Shown piece after piece: positions 10,830-23,542 of a stretch of 64,000 nt of DNA (positions within the stretch are counted from its first letter, which is position 1; each line of letters starts with the position of its first letter). Both the position numbers and the translations under genes were made by a program. A model generated the notes under the pieces. The model did not search any database, had not been told where the DNA came from, and saw only the letters and a program-made list of their open reading frames with translations. The stretch is from the NCBI GenBank assembly GCA_050084515.1, contig CM114271.1, positions 56,296,001 through 56,360,000 of the forward strand. The letters are read 5' to 3'. Source of the DNA: Blasia pusilla (Eukaryota > Marchantiophyta > Marchantiopsida > Blasiales).

Positions 10830-12880
10830 TGAGTCATGTGAGAATCCCGTCGTCGTCGAGTTCGCGTCACAATGACTGATGACAAGGTAGCCCACCCGTC
10901 GCCATCTCGTCATTCATTGAGGCCTCCATCTCATCAAAGTGGATGGAATGCTCTCGAGCGAGCCTCACTCCACTTCTCCGCATCAATGCAGCTCCGTAGG
11001 ATTCCGTCCTTCCGTCCGTCTTAAGAACGTCTTCCTCCTCATGACGAGCATTAACCCATTTGGTGCTGCATTCATTCTTGCGTTATTAGTTAACACCCCC
11101 CTCGTCCTCTTCCGTTCTCTCGCACCTTTTTATTAGGGAGATGCAAAGCATTCATCAAGGTTTATTTTGCCAGAAGAAAAACACAAACGCGTATGGACTT
11201 CTTTTAGTAATAAAAACATCTCGACATATATTAATGGGAAGATGCAATTTGTTTTCCTCAGGTTTCAGTTGGCCCCGCACGCGGACTGCTCTTCCTCAAA
11301 AGGCTTTTCCTCAAGAGTAGAAACGGGCTGTGCCCAACAAGGTACCTCATCAGGTACCTTGGTTGGGATACCTGAACGTGACAGGAATTTCCCATATCAC
11401 GTTCGACAGAATTGGACGGACGACACTACGGGCTGCTAATGACACACCCTAATACGGTCTTGGCATCCTATTAAGCATGGGACCATTAGACGTAACCTTC
11501 GTTTGTTGAAAGTAGTTAGGACCGTGCGATGCATGGTGCCTAATCTTATATGTCCGACTTCTGCCCCATTTTATATTTGAATTCCACCTTACCTAAGTGC
11601 CCATGCCATACATTTTAATCTTAGATTAAAAGGATATGGGTGAATTTTCGATGTCGCCATTTGAAAATCACTTTGGGTCAGCTTCTAGTGGTTTTATTAT
11701 TCATTTCTGGTCCTGCCATTCTGAATTTTCTGTTATTTTCCTTCAACCGCATAATTGTCCTATTTATGCTGGTTTCTCTTCTTCAAGCTCTAGACACACA
11801 CAAAAATTGCCGATGCATTAAATGAAGAGGGCTAAGGGAAACTTATGCAATCATAAACACATACACAAATCCGACAATGAAAATGGCCAAAAAAATATTC
11901 CATGGCCATGTCTTTATATTCATAAAATACTTGGTGATGCCATAGATTCATAGTGCTTTGTCTAGTGTGGCTTATGCAAGAAGACTTATGTTACCTTAAT
12001 TTTATAGATTACAATTCCAAATATTTATTACGGTTTAGAGTAGATTGGAATTTCCTTAAGAATAAAGATTAGTGTGATTGTAATTTTTTTCTTAGAGAGT
12101 AGGAAACCGAAAACCACTTCTCCGCAATTACTCGATTGTCGAGGAAAAAAATTGGGACTTGTTTGCTTTTCTTTTTTTCCCCACCTCAATCACCTATTGC
12201 TTTGTCACCAACATGCTACAATAACTTTTACATGTTTTTTCAAACATAACCCCCGATGGTGTCAAATGTTAAAATTCATGTTTCTTAATCAAATCAGAAA
12301 AGAAAAAAATTATTGCATCACATGATTTTATCTTTTCTAAAATGAAGAATAAATATTGCATGCCTTGATTTCAAATTTTCAAATCTTATGAAAAAAAGCT
12401 GAGTTATCTAAATAAATATGGATACAAAAAATAAGCTATCCTTTATAAACTTTGATATAATTTTCAGCCAATAAATAGACACATTTATGTTCAATTCTCA
12501 ATATTTAAAATTTCCCTTTTTCTTCTAACGAAAGAAGAACAATATTTTATTTTTTAAATACACATTAATGAATAAAAGGGACACGCATGCTCACCGATTC
12601 TTCATACCTTAAGAATTTAGTTTCCCAATTTATTAAAGAACTATTAGAGAAATACCATGTCATCGATATTGATTTGTCATTTTATGTTTGTTAGGGGTAT
12701 TTTTCTTCAAAACATCAAAGAAAATAAAGTTCAAGTCATCGACGCCAATTCTTCTTGCATAACACTATCCGAGAAAACATTTTTCAATCATAAAAGAAAA
12801 TAAATCTAATGTGTGCTAGTGCCTCTCAAAACATTATTAAAAAAATATTGACCGGACAATACTTAAATTTGCGTAAAAAC
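10830..12880. other. Unassigned region
   Basis: The GC-rich part (10830-11560) has no open frame that I can connect to a protein family. From 11570 on it becomes AT-rich intergenic-looking DNA. I see no repeat family member and no RNA gene. Confidence 0.45.
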
Positions 12881-13037
12881 TTAATTTTTTTCTCTCTTAA
12901 TTATAACTGGTTTAATATCTGTGCTATGCATAGATGAAAATCACCCGTGAGAAAGGCTAATATGTTAATTTAATCACTATGTGAATTGTTACATGTGTCA
13001 TAAGGAGAGGAGACCAAAGTGTATAATTATCATCACT

Positions 13038-13067
13038 AGAGGATGGGGTCCTCAAACCCCATCCTCT
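13038..13067. repeat. Perfect 12-bp inverted repeat
   Basis: AGAGGATGGGGT at 13038-13049 is the exact reverse complement of 13056-13067, with a six-base loop. A run of T follows. In AT-rich surroundings this is a strong potential hairpin, possibly a transposon end or part of the Helitron-like element whose 3' end lies 250 bases further on. Confidence 0.7.
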
Positions 13068-13313
13068 TTTAATGATACAGATAAAAGTGGCCACATGGCT
13101 AACAATTTTATCTTTCTCTCTAAAATCTCATTTTTAAATTAAAAATTATTATTAAATAAATATCTATACACTACATATTGATTGGAGGATGTAGTAGTGC
13201 TAAGCTCTTATGTGGTAGTATGAAGTTGCTCCTCTGTCAGAAATGTGTCAATTTAAGGGGTTCTTAGCAAAATTGGTAAGGAGAGTTTTTTCTAAACATG
13301 AGCTATTAATAAA

Positions 13314-13344
13314 GGATCCGTGCATCACACGGGTCCTTACTAGT
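13314..13344 (+). mobile_element. Helitron-like 3' terminus
   Basis: GGATCCGTG (13314-13322) pairs with CACGGGTCC (13328-13336) to give a nine-base stem with one G-T pair. It is followed by TTA and then CTAG (13340-13343) and a T. Helitrons end in CTRR preceded by a short GC-rich hairpin and insert before T, so the end fits. The 5' TC end is not located, so the element length is unknown; no Rep/helicase gene is present, which would make it non-autonomous. Confidence 0.5.
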
Positions 13345-13574
13345 GAACATAAATATTATATAATTCTCTTGAAATAATATCTATATAATAAAAGACGACC
13401 CTATATGAATAAGACAAAATAATGGGACTATAAAGTAAAAGAAAAATGATAGAATTTTATTCCTTGAGTCATATTAGATGAATAAAGAAGTCACATTAGA
13501 CGGGTAAAGAGAATAAATTTGAGTGGAATAAGAAAATAATTTAATCAAGTAGCTTTTAATAGTTAAATTTATTT

Positions 13575-14480
13575 ATATTATAATTGGTGATCGGGATGTA
13601 TGATAAGAAAATTTAGTTGGATAATTAGAAAAAATAGCAAAAAAATTCAAAATTTGTCCCTTAATTCATACTTAATGGGAAGAGAAAATGAATTTTAATG
13701 GAGAAGGAGAAGATATTATTTAAATTTTATTAAAGGGTGGAATTATTTAGGGGATGGGGATTTCATTTAAATTTTACACGAGGAATATAATTAGTTAGAA
13801 GAGTGGAATGCCATTACTCTTCTAAGATTAAAAAAAGGAAAATTATATCTGAATTTATAAATGAAGATCGATTTTTTTAAAATAATCATGTTAATTCAAT
13901 TTTGATATTTTGGGAAAGGAAAATTAATTTCAATGGAAAAGGTAAATTATTTAATTAATTAAAATTAAATCATAATTTAGTTAGTGGATGTTATTTTCGT
14001 GCAAAGAGTGGAAAGGGAAGAGTAAGTATTATTCAAACTTTTATGAAGGAGCAAACTTATTTGGGGAAGTTGGATATTATTTAAAAGTGAAATGTTATTA
14101 CTCTTTCATAAGGTTGCATGGAAACGAACATGCCCGGATCGTACCCGTTACGTTGCATGCCGAGCCCTGAGGGAGCTCGCCCTGCCGGTTTGCCGCGGGC
14201 CCTGGGGGCGACGCAATGGGTGCGGGCTCCATCACCCCGGGTCTATGTAGCAGGCTTTGGGGCGGGCTCGGGTGCGAGTACCCGAGCCCATACGGACATG
14301 TCAATCCATAGGCAAGACATAAGTCTGCGGACATGAACATGTCTGCAGACACGAACTTTGTCTGTGTGCAATCTTGCTCTTTGAAGATTTAAAAAAATGA
14401 AAATTATACATCAATTTTGAAATGAAAAATATTTCTACACTATAAAAAATAATTTTTGTGCACAAGCACGGGCATGGTAA
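13575..14480 (+). repeat. AT-rich dispersed repeat, copy b, with a GC-rich insert
   Basis: The segment repeats the order of landmarks seen in copy a: 'ttatattataattggtgatc', 'cttaattcatacttaatggg', 'ggatggggatttcatttaa', 'gtggaatgccattactcttc'. At 14118-14340 a GC-rich stretch interrupts it; on either side the repeat is AT-rich. The 3' end (14455-14480) reads GCACAAGCACGGGCATGGTAACC. This resembles the Helitron-like end of copy d. No protein is encoded. Confidence 0.6.
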
Positions 14481-14963
14481 CCAATTTATTAGAAAGTTCA
14501 CACACATCAACCAATTTTTCCTATCCCTCAAATATTTTTCTATGAATTAATTAAAGAAAAAGGGAATTAAAATACCGATTATTTGTCCTTAGCCTATGAC
14601 TTCTCAATAAAAAAGAATTTGCTGTAAGCATCTTTAGTAGAGAAAAACTTGCTCATGAGATAAACAAAAGGTCATATGGTCATCACAAAATTGGTCCACT
14701 CAGATATTTGACGTATAATCACAAGGAATTTAATATCAAATCTCCATACAAGCAATAATTTCATCTCGGAAACAATAAAGTGCTGTTTAAACTTTAAATG
14801 GGAGGAAATCAAACCCACTATCACGTCTCCTAAAATCTATATTCTTATTGGAAGAAAAAAATTTTTGGTTTCTTTTTCGTGGCATAATTCTCTTATAAAT
14901 GTTTTTGAGGTCCTATAGGTGAGGAGATTGACATATTAATCCGAATTATTAATAAATAGGAAT

Positions 14964-14968
14964 CCGTG
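14964..14968. repeat. Target-site duplication (left) of the solo LTR
   Basis: CCGTG here is repeated at 16183-16187 on the other side of the element. A five-base duplication is typical of LTR-retrotransposon integrase. Confidence 0.8.
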
Positions 14969-16182
14969 TGTAATGTACAAGAGTTTCTATTTTACAGTCG
15001 TTTTAATAAGTTCCATCCCCAAGAGGATCATTGTTTGATGAAAAGAGAGTTCAAAATTACAATTCTGTTGTAATAGTTGTATTTAAATGTGTATGAGTTA
15101 TATTCAATGTCTTATCAATATCTGCTGATCTTTCTTAGTACCAAAGGATCTTTTCTCGATTCTCTCTAGTGGAATTGATAGCATGTTCAGGTAGATTTTC
15201 CTCTCGACATCAAGAAACCTACCAGAGATCTCAACATGAAAGTTGGCTTCTCCTACTTTCGGAACTCAATCCGTCTCGGCAGGCTTCTCTCTGTCAAACA
15301 GATTTCCTACAACTCAGGTTGATTATTTCATTGACGAGAAAGGTTCGCCTGATTCACTCTGCAGACCCAAAAAGAATACTCAGACATACGCATCGCACAT
15401 CAGAATGATTGAATGATTGCTTTACTACTCCATCAAGAATGAGAAAGCTTCAAAGTGTATACAAGCTCGAGAGTGTACTACTCCCTTGCTCGGACCATTC
15501 CTACGACATAAGGATTTCGTAAGAGAATGATGATTATGGCTTCCATCTTGTTTCTTAAATACTCGTTAGAGTAGGAGTGATCCAAAGATTCGAAGCATTC
15601 TTGATGAAGCTAGTATCTCTTCACTATTTCTAACTACCTAGATCTGTGGCTCTCTTAGCTTTTCCTACGATCCCTGTGAATCCGCAGCACAAAACTGTCC
15701 TAACTACCAATTTGATACAAAGGGTCGTGCCCTTTCTTAGTCTAACTGTTCTAACGTGCGTCGCTTGAAATCACAATCGTTCTTAGCTTCGCTTCGCTGT
15801 ACTTCATGAGGACGAAGCTTTTCATGCTTCGTTCTTATTTCAGGTGCTTCGTGCTTCGTACAAGAGTGAGGTACTTCTTTCTCCTTTTCTTCCTGCTTCG
15901 TTATGCTTCGTTATAGAGCGAAGCACTTCGTAGAAAGAGCTTCGTTGAGCTTCCAAAGCTTCTTGCTGATTCTCGAGACTTCGTTATTGCATTTTCCTCT
16001 CCTCTAAGGCAAATCCTTGATCTTCCACCTCTCTGCCTTGTCCCAAGAGCTTCCTTATTCACTTTAATCTTACTCATTCTTCCTCATAATAATAAATAAT
16101 CATAATCAAAATCATAATGTACAAGAGTCTTCGTTGAATAAAAAGATATATTCTTCAAGAGTACAAAATTGTGGGTATCACA
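14969..16182 (+). mobile_element. Solo LTR, copy 1 (1214 bp, TG...CA, 5-bp target duplication)
   Basis: The element begins TGTAATGTACAAGAG and ends GGGTATCACA, with CCGTG duplicated on both sides. A second copy with the same ends lies at 55215-56491. There is no open frame of interest and no internal gag-pol, so this is most simply a solo LTR left by recombination between the two LTRs of a full element. A stretch at 15770-15970 is packed with CTTCG and GCTTCG motifs. The start motif ATGTACAAGAG returns near the 3' end (about 16115). Superfamily (copia or gypsy) cannot be told from an LTR alone. Confidence 0.75.
15770..15970 (+). repeat. CTTCG-rich motif cluster within the solo LTR
   Basis: The pentamer CTTCG, often as GCTTCGTT or GCTTCGC, recurs more than a dozen times in 200 bases, on a background that lacks it. 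The same cluster is present in copy 2 (about 56035-56280). Clusters of short motifs in an LTR often act as enhancer or binding-site arrays; that role is inference. Confidence 0.6.
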
Positions 16183-16187
16183 CCGTG
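16183..16187. repeat. Target-site duplication (right) of the solo LTR
   Basis: CCGTG, matching 14964-14968. Confidence 0.8.
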
Positions 16188-16189
16188 CA

Positions 16190-19100
16190 TGACAAGATTC
16201 CTACTAGTATGATGTAATACTCGATTGTGGTCCGAATCTTACTTTTTTATACCCACTTATCCATATTATTATTTTCAAGACTTGCATAGTAGGACCAAAT
16301 GGCATGTCAACAATGCAAAATAGTAATGGGGTATTATTTTGTCGTTGAACGGGCTCTTTATTGATCAAGGTTCCATACTTTTGTTTGGTGCAAAATTTTG
16401 GGGAGGAAAAATGAGTTTGAATCTTGGGGAGAGAGGAAGTGGTTTTATTAATGAGTGGAGGTAATTTTTAGGGTGGAGTGGGATGTTTATTCAGTTTATT
16501 AAGAAGGAGAAGTGGAGGTCGTGACAGTTACGAAGGTAGTTTTTTGGGAGCATGGAATGGAGGAATGCGATGTTTATTGTATTTGGAACCCACTTCGAGT
16601 AGCCAACACTATTTAGTGGATAGGATTGAGCCACAAGTGACCTGCATCCACTATTCAGCATTACACCTACATGTTCTCCATCCATACATTCATGCATTCT
16701 CCATTCACTCCAACCCTCATTGGAGTCAAATTTCTAAATTTTTGTAGGCATCAAAGCTAATGAGTGAATAAATGAGGCTTATTCAAATGTACAAGTACTT
16801 TGACAATAACTACATTGTATAAAACATTTTTGTTGAATTTCTTAGCTTAATAGCTCTCTTCAAGTGACTCAATGTTTCATTTATATTTGTGCAGATGAAA
16901 ATTAAAGCTACATGCCGAACATTGGGTGTCTCTAGAAGTTGGACCATTGCAATTGAAAGTAAAAGTACTCCTTATGGTCAAACATAAAGATATGATATAA
17001 AAATAGGGTTTTTGTGGTCTTATCCTTGAAGTCACATAACTCAACACTAGCGAGAAGCCAAAAGTTTTATAGCCCATGCTCACTTTTTCCCAATGAGCAC
17101 TATGGGAAATTTTTGGAGGATTCTTCGAGAGTCCAATCACACTGATCCAACATTCCAACCCAACCATCACATCCACACCAATTAAAAGATGGATAGATAT
17201 TAGACCCCCATCCTAAATACATCTTCCATGATTGTGGAGAAGGCAATAGAGAAGAAACTCGCTCTCTTGAATACAATCCACGATTGGTTCCCTGAAATGG
17301 ATCCCTAGAGTATTATGAGCCAATATTTACTCACATCGAAATAGTGTGAAATTGAGGAGTCATGAAATCAAAGGTCTTACGTACCAATTTCATGCTCAAT
17401 AAATTGCTCCATGAAATTGAAGAGTCATGAATTCAAAGGTCTTACCTACCAATTTCCAAAAACTATTGGCTCCTACACTTATTTTAGTAAGAATCCAAAA
17501 TTAATATCACTCATAGAGAATAGGTAGTTTAGTGATATTATTTAGAGGGAATACAACTTACCCTGCAGATTTTGTGGGAGTAGTATTTTTTGATAGTAGT
17601 ATTCCTTTCTTTTTCCCCTTTTCTACAATATTGGGGAGATCTTTTAATTTTTTACAATGTTCCGAAATTCATCTAGTCCATAAGTTTACCAATATTGGAT
17701 AATGTGCCGAGCTTTTGTCTTCTCACTTGAATTTCTAATCTTGAAGGCACAATGGAAATTCCCTCTTGTTTCTCTCCCCTTCAAGAAAATTGTTGAACCT
17801 ATCTAGAAGGATTGGGGCCTCCTCTTTTGTCCATTTAAGATAAGTAGACAGAAAGGATTTGAAGGAGGAATATGAGGTAGGTGTTGAGGGTGTTTGAACA
17901 TGTTTACATCCATTGTTCAAATGTTACACGATCTCATGTTCTATGTCCCCATAAAAAAGGTAAGACAAGAATTGGCAAAGGAACTGACGAAGGGAATTGA
18001 AGAGGGGAAAATTTTGAAGTTCTCACACAACCCCAAGGAATGAATAAAGCAGGACGAAAGAAAATTTTACCTTGGCCTAAAAAATTCAGCTGTTACTTCT
18101 CCTTCCCTCGTAGGGAGTTCCCCTCATGTGCAGTACCCTCTGGGCTTCAAATTCCTCAACTTATCCACCTCCTTTACTTCCCGCTTTGACAGATGCAGGC
18201 TGCGGCAGATTAATGCCCTTGAATCCTTGCCCTCCCCCTACAATGTGCCTCAACCTTGAGGTGAGTTCACACCCCCTCTACCGTGCCCAACCTCCCACAT
18301 GAAATCTCCTGCCTCCAACATTATTTGAAACAAGCTCTCGCATGTGGCATTTGCAGGGCAACTCAGGCAGCCCCAACTAGCCCTTGGGTTGCTTGAACTG
18401 AGGATGAATAGGTGCCGAGGGGGACCTAGATCCCACATACCCAAGTTAAAATTTTTGCAAGAAGGATCCCAAAGTCCAATAGTGGGTCCTAGGTACCTCC
18501 CTAAAATTTTTGGCATAAAGTATTCAAAGGGAAATGGATTAAGAGTTACTCTTTTGAAAGATTATGACACCCAAGGTGGATCCACCTATTCCAAAACAAA
18601 AGTCTATATATGCCTAATCTCCCATGGAATTTGACATGGACCCATCCTTCACTATGTACTATTAAATCCGTAAGGCTTTTGGGGGAATTGAAATTTAGGC
18701 TTACTAAAGGGAGTGGAACTTCTAAAGAAAGAAAAGACTACAAATGTAGCAAATCATACATACACACATACAAATGTGAAGGTCTCCTGCCCATATATCC
18801 CTAGATACACCCGTGCTCAAGATGCTAGCTGGCTGTCCAGATCAAATGGTACATGGATAGATAGGTCATGGGCTGATATCGTAACTTGGGGCCGGAGTTG
18901 GTAGTTAGGGGCAAGAGGGCTACTCATTTCTTGCCAATGACAACTTTGTCATGGGAATTACAACTTCTCCCATGTCCATGTGGAGAGACAAGTATCTCTT
19001 TCGGTATGCTCTTTCTCCAAATGGCAGTTTGGGAGTGATGTCCATGGGAGTTTGTCCTCTTAGGGAGGATATTAAAATGTAGTTAGATTCTATTAAAAAT

Positions 19101-19200
19101 ATTAAAAATTAAATTCCACAGGATATTGAAATGTAATTTTATTATTTATATTATATTAAAAATACTATAATATAAATTCCACACGTGTGCACTAAACCAG
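16190..19200. other. Unassigned region with one direct repeat
   Basis: Apart from the 45-base direct repeat at 17347-17456 I see no recognisable gene or element. Open frames (16478-16747 plus, 18250-18516 minus, 18344-18634 plus) have no domain and overlap on opposite strands. Confidence 0.45.
17347..17456 (+). repeat. Two-copy direct repeat of 45 bases
   Basis: 17347-17391 and 17412-17456 differ at only three or four positions and share the core GTCATGAA, CAAAGGTCTTAC and TACCAATTTC. The offset is 65 bases. No coding role is seen. Confidence 0.8.
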
Positions 19201-19776
19201 TGTCAAATGAATGCCGGACTGGGGCTTGTCACGCGGCGACCCGTACATGGCGAGGTACTCCGTACGGGAAGAAAACTGCGTCCCCGTGGAAAAAAAACCT
19301 ACGAATTTCCGCTTGACACGCCCTATTATATTCTTTTCAGATAGGACAACCCCAACAGCCAACGGGATGGGAGCCGTGCAGCTAAGCTCATGGGGACAGC
19401 CTTTCTTGCATCGAAATCACTGGCTGACTGATTCTGATCGATCGATTTGTTGGCTGCCCCGTCGGGGCGTTGGGATGTTTGAGGGTGCGCACAGTTGTCG
19501 TCCTTTGCTTCGGCAGTCGAGACCAGTCCAATCTTTATTGCATACGGCTCTGCCTTCCCTGCTCCGATCACGTTCGCGAACTGTCGCATTATATGCTCCG
19601 CGAGTCTGGCGGGCTGCGCAAGCCAGAGAGGTGACCGCGGATGGATTAGGAGGCCGGAGGATTCCGACTGGATTTTCTGGTGTTTTGGAATTGGGACTAC
19701 GCGTCCGAAACCGGATTTGATGTCCATTCGGTCCGGGTTGCGGCGACGGGTCTGAAGCAGACGGACGGCTGCGGGA

Positions 19777-19868
19777 TGGCTGCTGAGGAAGGGATTTTGA
19801 ATCAACCGAGGGCTCCAGAGGACCTGTCGCCGTTGGGGAAGCTAGAATGGCAGATACGCACTAACAAG
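19777..19868 (+). other. Candidate first exon (mostly leader) of the gene at 21452-23065
   Basis: A GC-rich segment holds an ATG at 19777 and the short peptide MAAEEGILNQPRAPEDL, then ends in ACTAACAAG before a GT at 19869. That frame ends in phase 0, but the next exon needs one leftover base from this side, so it cannot join in frame to the exon at 21435-21485. It therefore fits better as an untranslated first exon with a small upstream open frame, or as unrelated. The local rise in GC (19200-19860) is what a plant promoter and first exon often look like. Confidence 0.35.
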
Positions 19869-21451
19869 GTCGTGATGGTGATCATGTTCTTTTAAAATGT
19901 GTGTGTCTTGCTCGTGGGAACTTGCGAGCCCAACGAGCTTGCAAGTTCGAGATTGAATTGAACATCGAGGTTTATTTTATCCAGCGATGTTTCTCGTCTT
20001 TTGAATTCTGTCCAAACGTCCTTGCAGGATTCATTAGCCCAGGATTTGATTTGCAATTCATGTTGCAGAGCTAGGTGGACTTTAGTGTGTGGATCCCTGG
20101 TGAAGAGGATTCCCTATGTACGGGGAGAAGAAATTAGCGATAAGAAAGATGTAGGCCGTTACAATTGTGACAGTGCCTAGTGTCGTGTAGCCCGGATGAG
20201 AAGACTATTATTCTTTGATTTTATCCAATTAACGTTGCATGAGTAGAACGCACTTTATGGAACCACAATCTTGAGAGGAGGATTCCTTGTGTATTGGAAG
20301 GAGTCAGATATAGAAGCTTGAATGGCTAGTTGAGCTTAGTAGCTGTTCATTTTCCCGTGGCCTAGAAGAGAATATGAAACGTGGTGTGCTGATTGTTAAT
20401 AAATGTTCTGAATTCTAGAGAACTTGTCATTTGGCACTAACTCATCGCTTGTGACGGGCTTCTAGAAGTTCTGCAACCCTTGACAAATGTATTATTTGCC
20501 GATCTCTTAGATACTAAGTCAAAGCTCTATGTCGGGTTAAATCCTGATGCTTTAATCTTCTGCTTACACCCTTGCTTCTTTACTTCGGAACCACTTTCGA
20601 AGCTGCTGCTGTGATCTTTAAACTCATAGAAAATAACTACTTTTTTATAGGTCACACTAGTTCTCTAGTAAGCTCACTGCCATGAAGGATCTGGAAGATG
20701 AAGTGGAATTCCTGTCTGTTGTTTGGCTGCTGGTTTGATGCTGGTCATCCAGCTATCTCCTAGTGTACAGATGTTCTATTCTTGATGACGTAGGACCTCA
20801 TAATGCCAGGAGCCAGTCTGCATGTATTCCTCCAGCTTTTGTTTCCCTGCCATTGAAGAAGTTGTTAAGTGGGATGCACTCTTATCTCAAGAAAAAATAG
20901 AATAAGAGATGGATGCAATGTATATTTGCATTCATCTCTTACTCTAATTTTCAGTTTCATGTTGTGGTAGTGCCGAGTGTGAAGATGGGAGTCTGAAGGT
21001 CCGAGGAATCACTCTTACAACTATAGGAATTTTGAATTGCAATAGAAGTGGTTCAAATGTCTTAATGCAAGAGAATTGAGTGGAAATAGAGGTGTTGGTT
21101 GTATGCTGACTCTCATCTGAATGCTGCAGTACAAACTAACTGCACAAGAGGGAGAGGTGATTGGAAAATGTGGCGAAGATGCAATGTCGCACTACATTAA
21201 TGGACCCCTTTTCGCAGGAACTATATTTTGGACTAGTAAGTGAAATTCCATTGGATGTTTCCCAACTGTCGTGTCGAAATTCTAAAGAGGAAATGGCTGG
21301 ATCTCTTTCAGGGAATGCACTCTCCACATCATGACAATGTCAACGTATATTAAGAGTTGATGTAGGAGCGAAAGGACATTTTCTGTCTTCTGATTTGTGT
21401 CTTGACTTTGTCTTCTCGCATTGGGTCTGAGCAGTGGCGGGTAAAGTCAAA

Positions 21452-23065
21452 ATGAAGTTCTTCCCAAAGGTTGTGTTAACTGCTGGTAAGTACCTCTGAA
21501 CACTACCTTTGACTGCTATCTTTGATGTTATTTCTGTGGATCTTGAGTTCAGATCTTTAAGGGGTCGCCTCCTGCTAGGTGTGGCTATGCTCAATTTTTG
21601 TAGGTCCTAACATATTGTCTCTTGTTGTAGCGGCTTGTGCTGCGGGATATGATTTTGGCACTTGGCGGGCTGAACACCATTGTATGAAGAGAATTGTTGC
21701 ACTAGAAGGCAGTCCGTTGCGGGGTGAGCTTATAGCCATGTAAATATCTCTCTTAAATCTGCTGCATTTTCAGGATTTTTGTTTTCTGGTTGTGAGTTGT
21801 ACCAGGGGCTCAAGGTACTCAATTACCGAAGGAATTCGTGATTAGAGCTTCTCAAAGTTGAAGGAAGGTCTGGGTTGTGTTCCCATGTGGGATAGTTAGT
21901 GTGGTTCTCTTGCAGATTACGTGAAGACTTTCCAAATCACCCATTGGTGAAAGGCACAGTCAAGCAGCATCAGACCTCCATGTCTGATCCTATGTATGAG
22001 GCTGTTGATTATTCACAAGACTCTCGGATGCCTACTTCAAGCAAAGACTGGTCATGGAGGATAGACAGCAACATTTCTACCAGTGGAGATTCAGTGGATG
22101 GTGAGGGCCTCAGAAGAATTCCTCGGCTGTGGAACACTCAACCCAAACAAGTTCATGTTGACCAGGTGAGGAAAGGAAAAGATCAGGAAAAGAACAGAAA
22201 GGCTGAAGGGAAGGAGAAGCTGAGCAAGCTTGAAACATGTATTTGCCTTGGTCATCTCTGGTAGCAAGATGAACGAGTATCAAGTTCTTCTTGTGAAAGT
22301 TTGGGAAGTGCTCCCAACCATCACACAGTGCTGTGTGATGGTTGGGACTGACTGCAGGAATGCTAATAAGGTTGTAAATGGAATCCCTTGGAATAGAGAA
22401 CCATGGCCAGACACAAGAAAGAAAAGAGAGTGTTGTGACGTAAAATGACACCAGAGAATAGAAGAGAAGAGTTCAAAAGTTGTAGGCTGAAAACTAGATC
22501 ACATCTAACTTTAATATTCCCATTGCAATCTGCCGATAGTTGACCTCTTCCAATTTTTGTGGAAAATTGATTGGGAAGATCTACCTTACCTTCCAAATTT
22601 TGAACCTTTGCCATGGACCATTCTAATTTTCAAATATGTCAAAATCTTGTGAACTTTCGGGAGTAGAAGTGCATAATCCCAGAGAAAGTTTGGAACTCTA
22701 GTTGTGAACTTCCCCCCAGTCTTGACTGTCTATACTCCACGCACATGAGCAATTTGTGTGGGCATGGTCTAACGAGCTGAACTGCTGGTCAGAATGACCT
22801 AATTTTGGACCATCTATTTTGTGTAGCACTTATACTCACGACCTTCTTTTATTGGCAGGAGAGTGGAGAAGCAGATGTGCTTGCAGATCCTTTTGATCTT
22901 ATTATGCAGATAGGATTTGACGATGCCTCTGGCAGTGAGGGTGGAGATCATGGTGGGAGCAAGGCAAACGGGAATGAGAGGAGGCGAAGTCGCATGTCTG
23001 CAAGAGAACGAAGAGACTACGACAGAAGGCAGTACCAGCAACGGAGGGAGCAGCACAAGATTTGA
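21452..23065 (+). CDS. Spliced host gene of unknown function, four coding exons, 199 residues
   Basis: Exons 21452-21485, 21631-21739, 21916-22165 and 22859-23065 are bounded by GT/AG sites (donors at 21486, 21740, 22166; acceptors ending 21630, 21915, 22858). All three junctions keep phase (1, 2, 0), giving one uninterrupted frame ending at TGA 23063-23065. The start ATG at 21452 is chosen because the upstream GC-rich exon cannot join in frame. The N-terminus (MKFFPKVVLTAAACAAGYDF) is hydrophobic and could be a membrane anchor. Then follow ALEGSPLRGELI and REDFPNHPLVKG, a serine-rich middle, and a basic C-terminus, MSARERRDYDRRQYQQRREQ, with nuclear-localisation character. I do not recognise the family. 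It is probably a real host gene: nothing else in the window has four phase-consistent exons. Confidence 0.6.
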
Positions 23066-23367
23066 GCATCTAGATCCATGTTGTATCAAGACAAATATCA
23101 GTGGGTTCCATCTCACAGGATCTTACAGGAATTGCAGATATCTGAGGGGATGTGTAGATGTTAGTGTGTAGTATAAAGGGGAAACACTATGGATGAAAAA
23201 TCTGCAGTTTTAGAATCTGCTGTGCCCGCCAAAAATGCTATACTTCCTTTTAAACGTAAGAGAGTTAAGAAGTTTGTCAGAGGAAAGTCAATAGGGCTTG
23301 GTCACGGTGATCTGTTGAAAGCTACCAAACAAATAGGAATCAAAGGTGGCATTGGTTGAACTCTGTT

Positions 23368-23542
23368 CCAGATCCAGAGACTCTACTCATTAAGTATTGC
23401 TGGTGGTAGTCTGGTGACCATAGACCCCGTGCCCTGGTTGGATGTGCCCTGGTTGGATGTGGTATCCAGATCTACAGAGACCGTACTCATTAGGTGATGC
23501 CTGTTATAGCCTAGTGACCATAGACCCCGTGCCCTGGTTGGA
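23368..23542 (+). repeat. Imperfect tandem duplication
   Basis: 23368-23443 and 23466-23542 both contain TACTCATTA and the 31-base phrase starting GTGACCATAGACCCCGTG. Between them TGCCCTGGTTGGATG occurs twice in a row. It lies just 3' of the spliced gene; no protein role is evident. Confidence 0.75.

Noticed and set aside
19326-19805. 159-codon minus-strand frame
   Set aside because: It is the mirror of the GC-rich candidate first exon on the plus strand and shows no domain.
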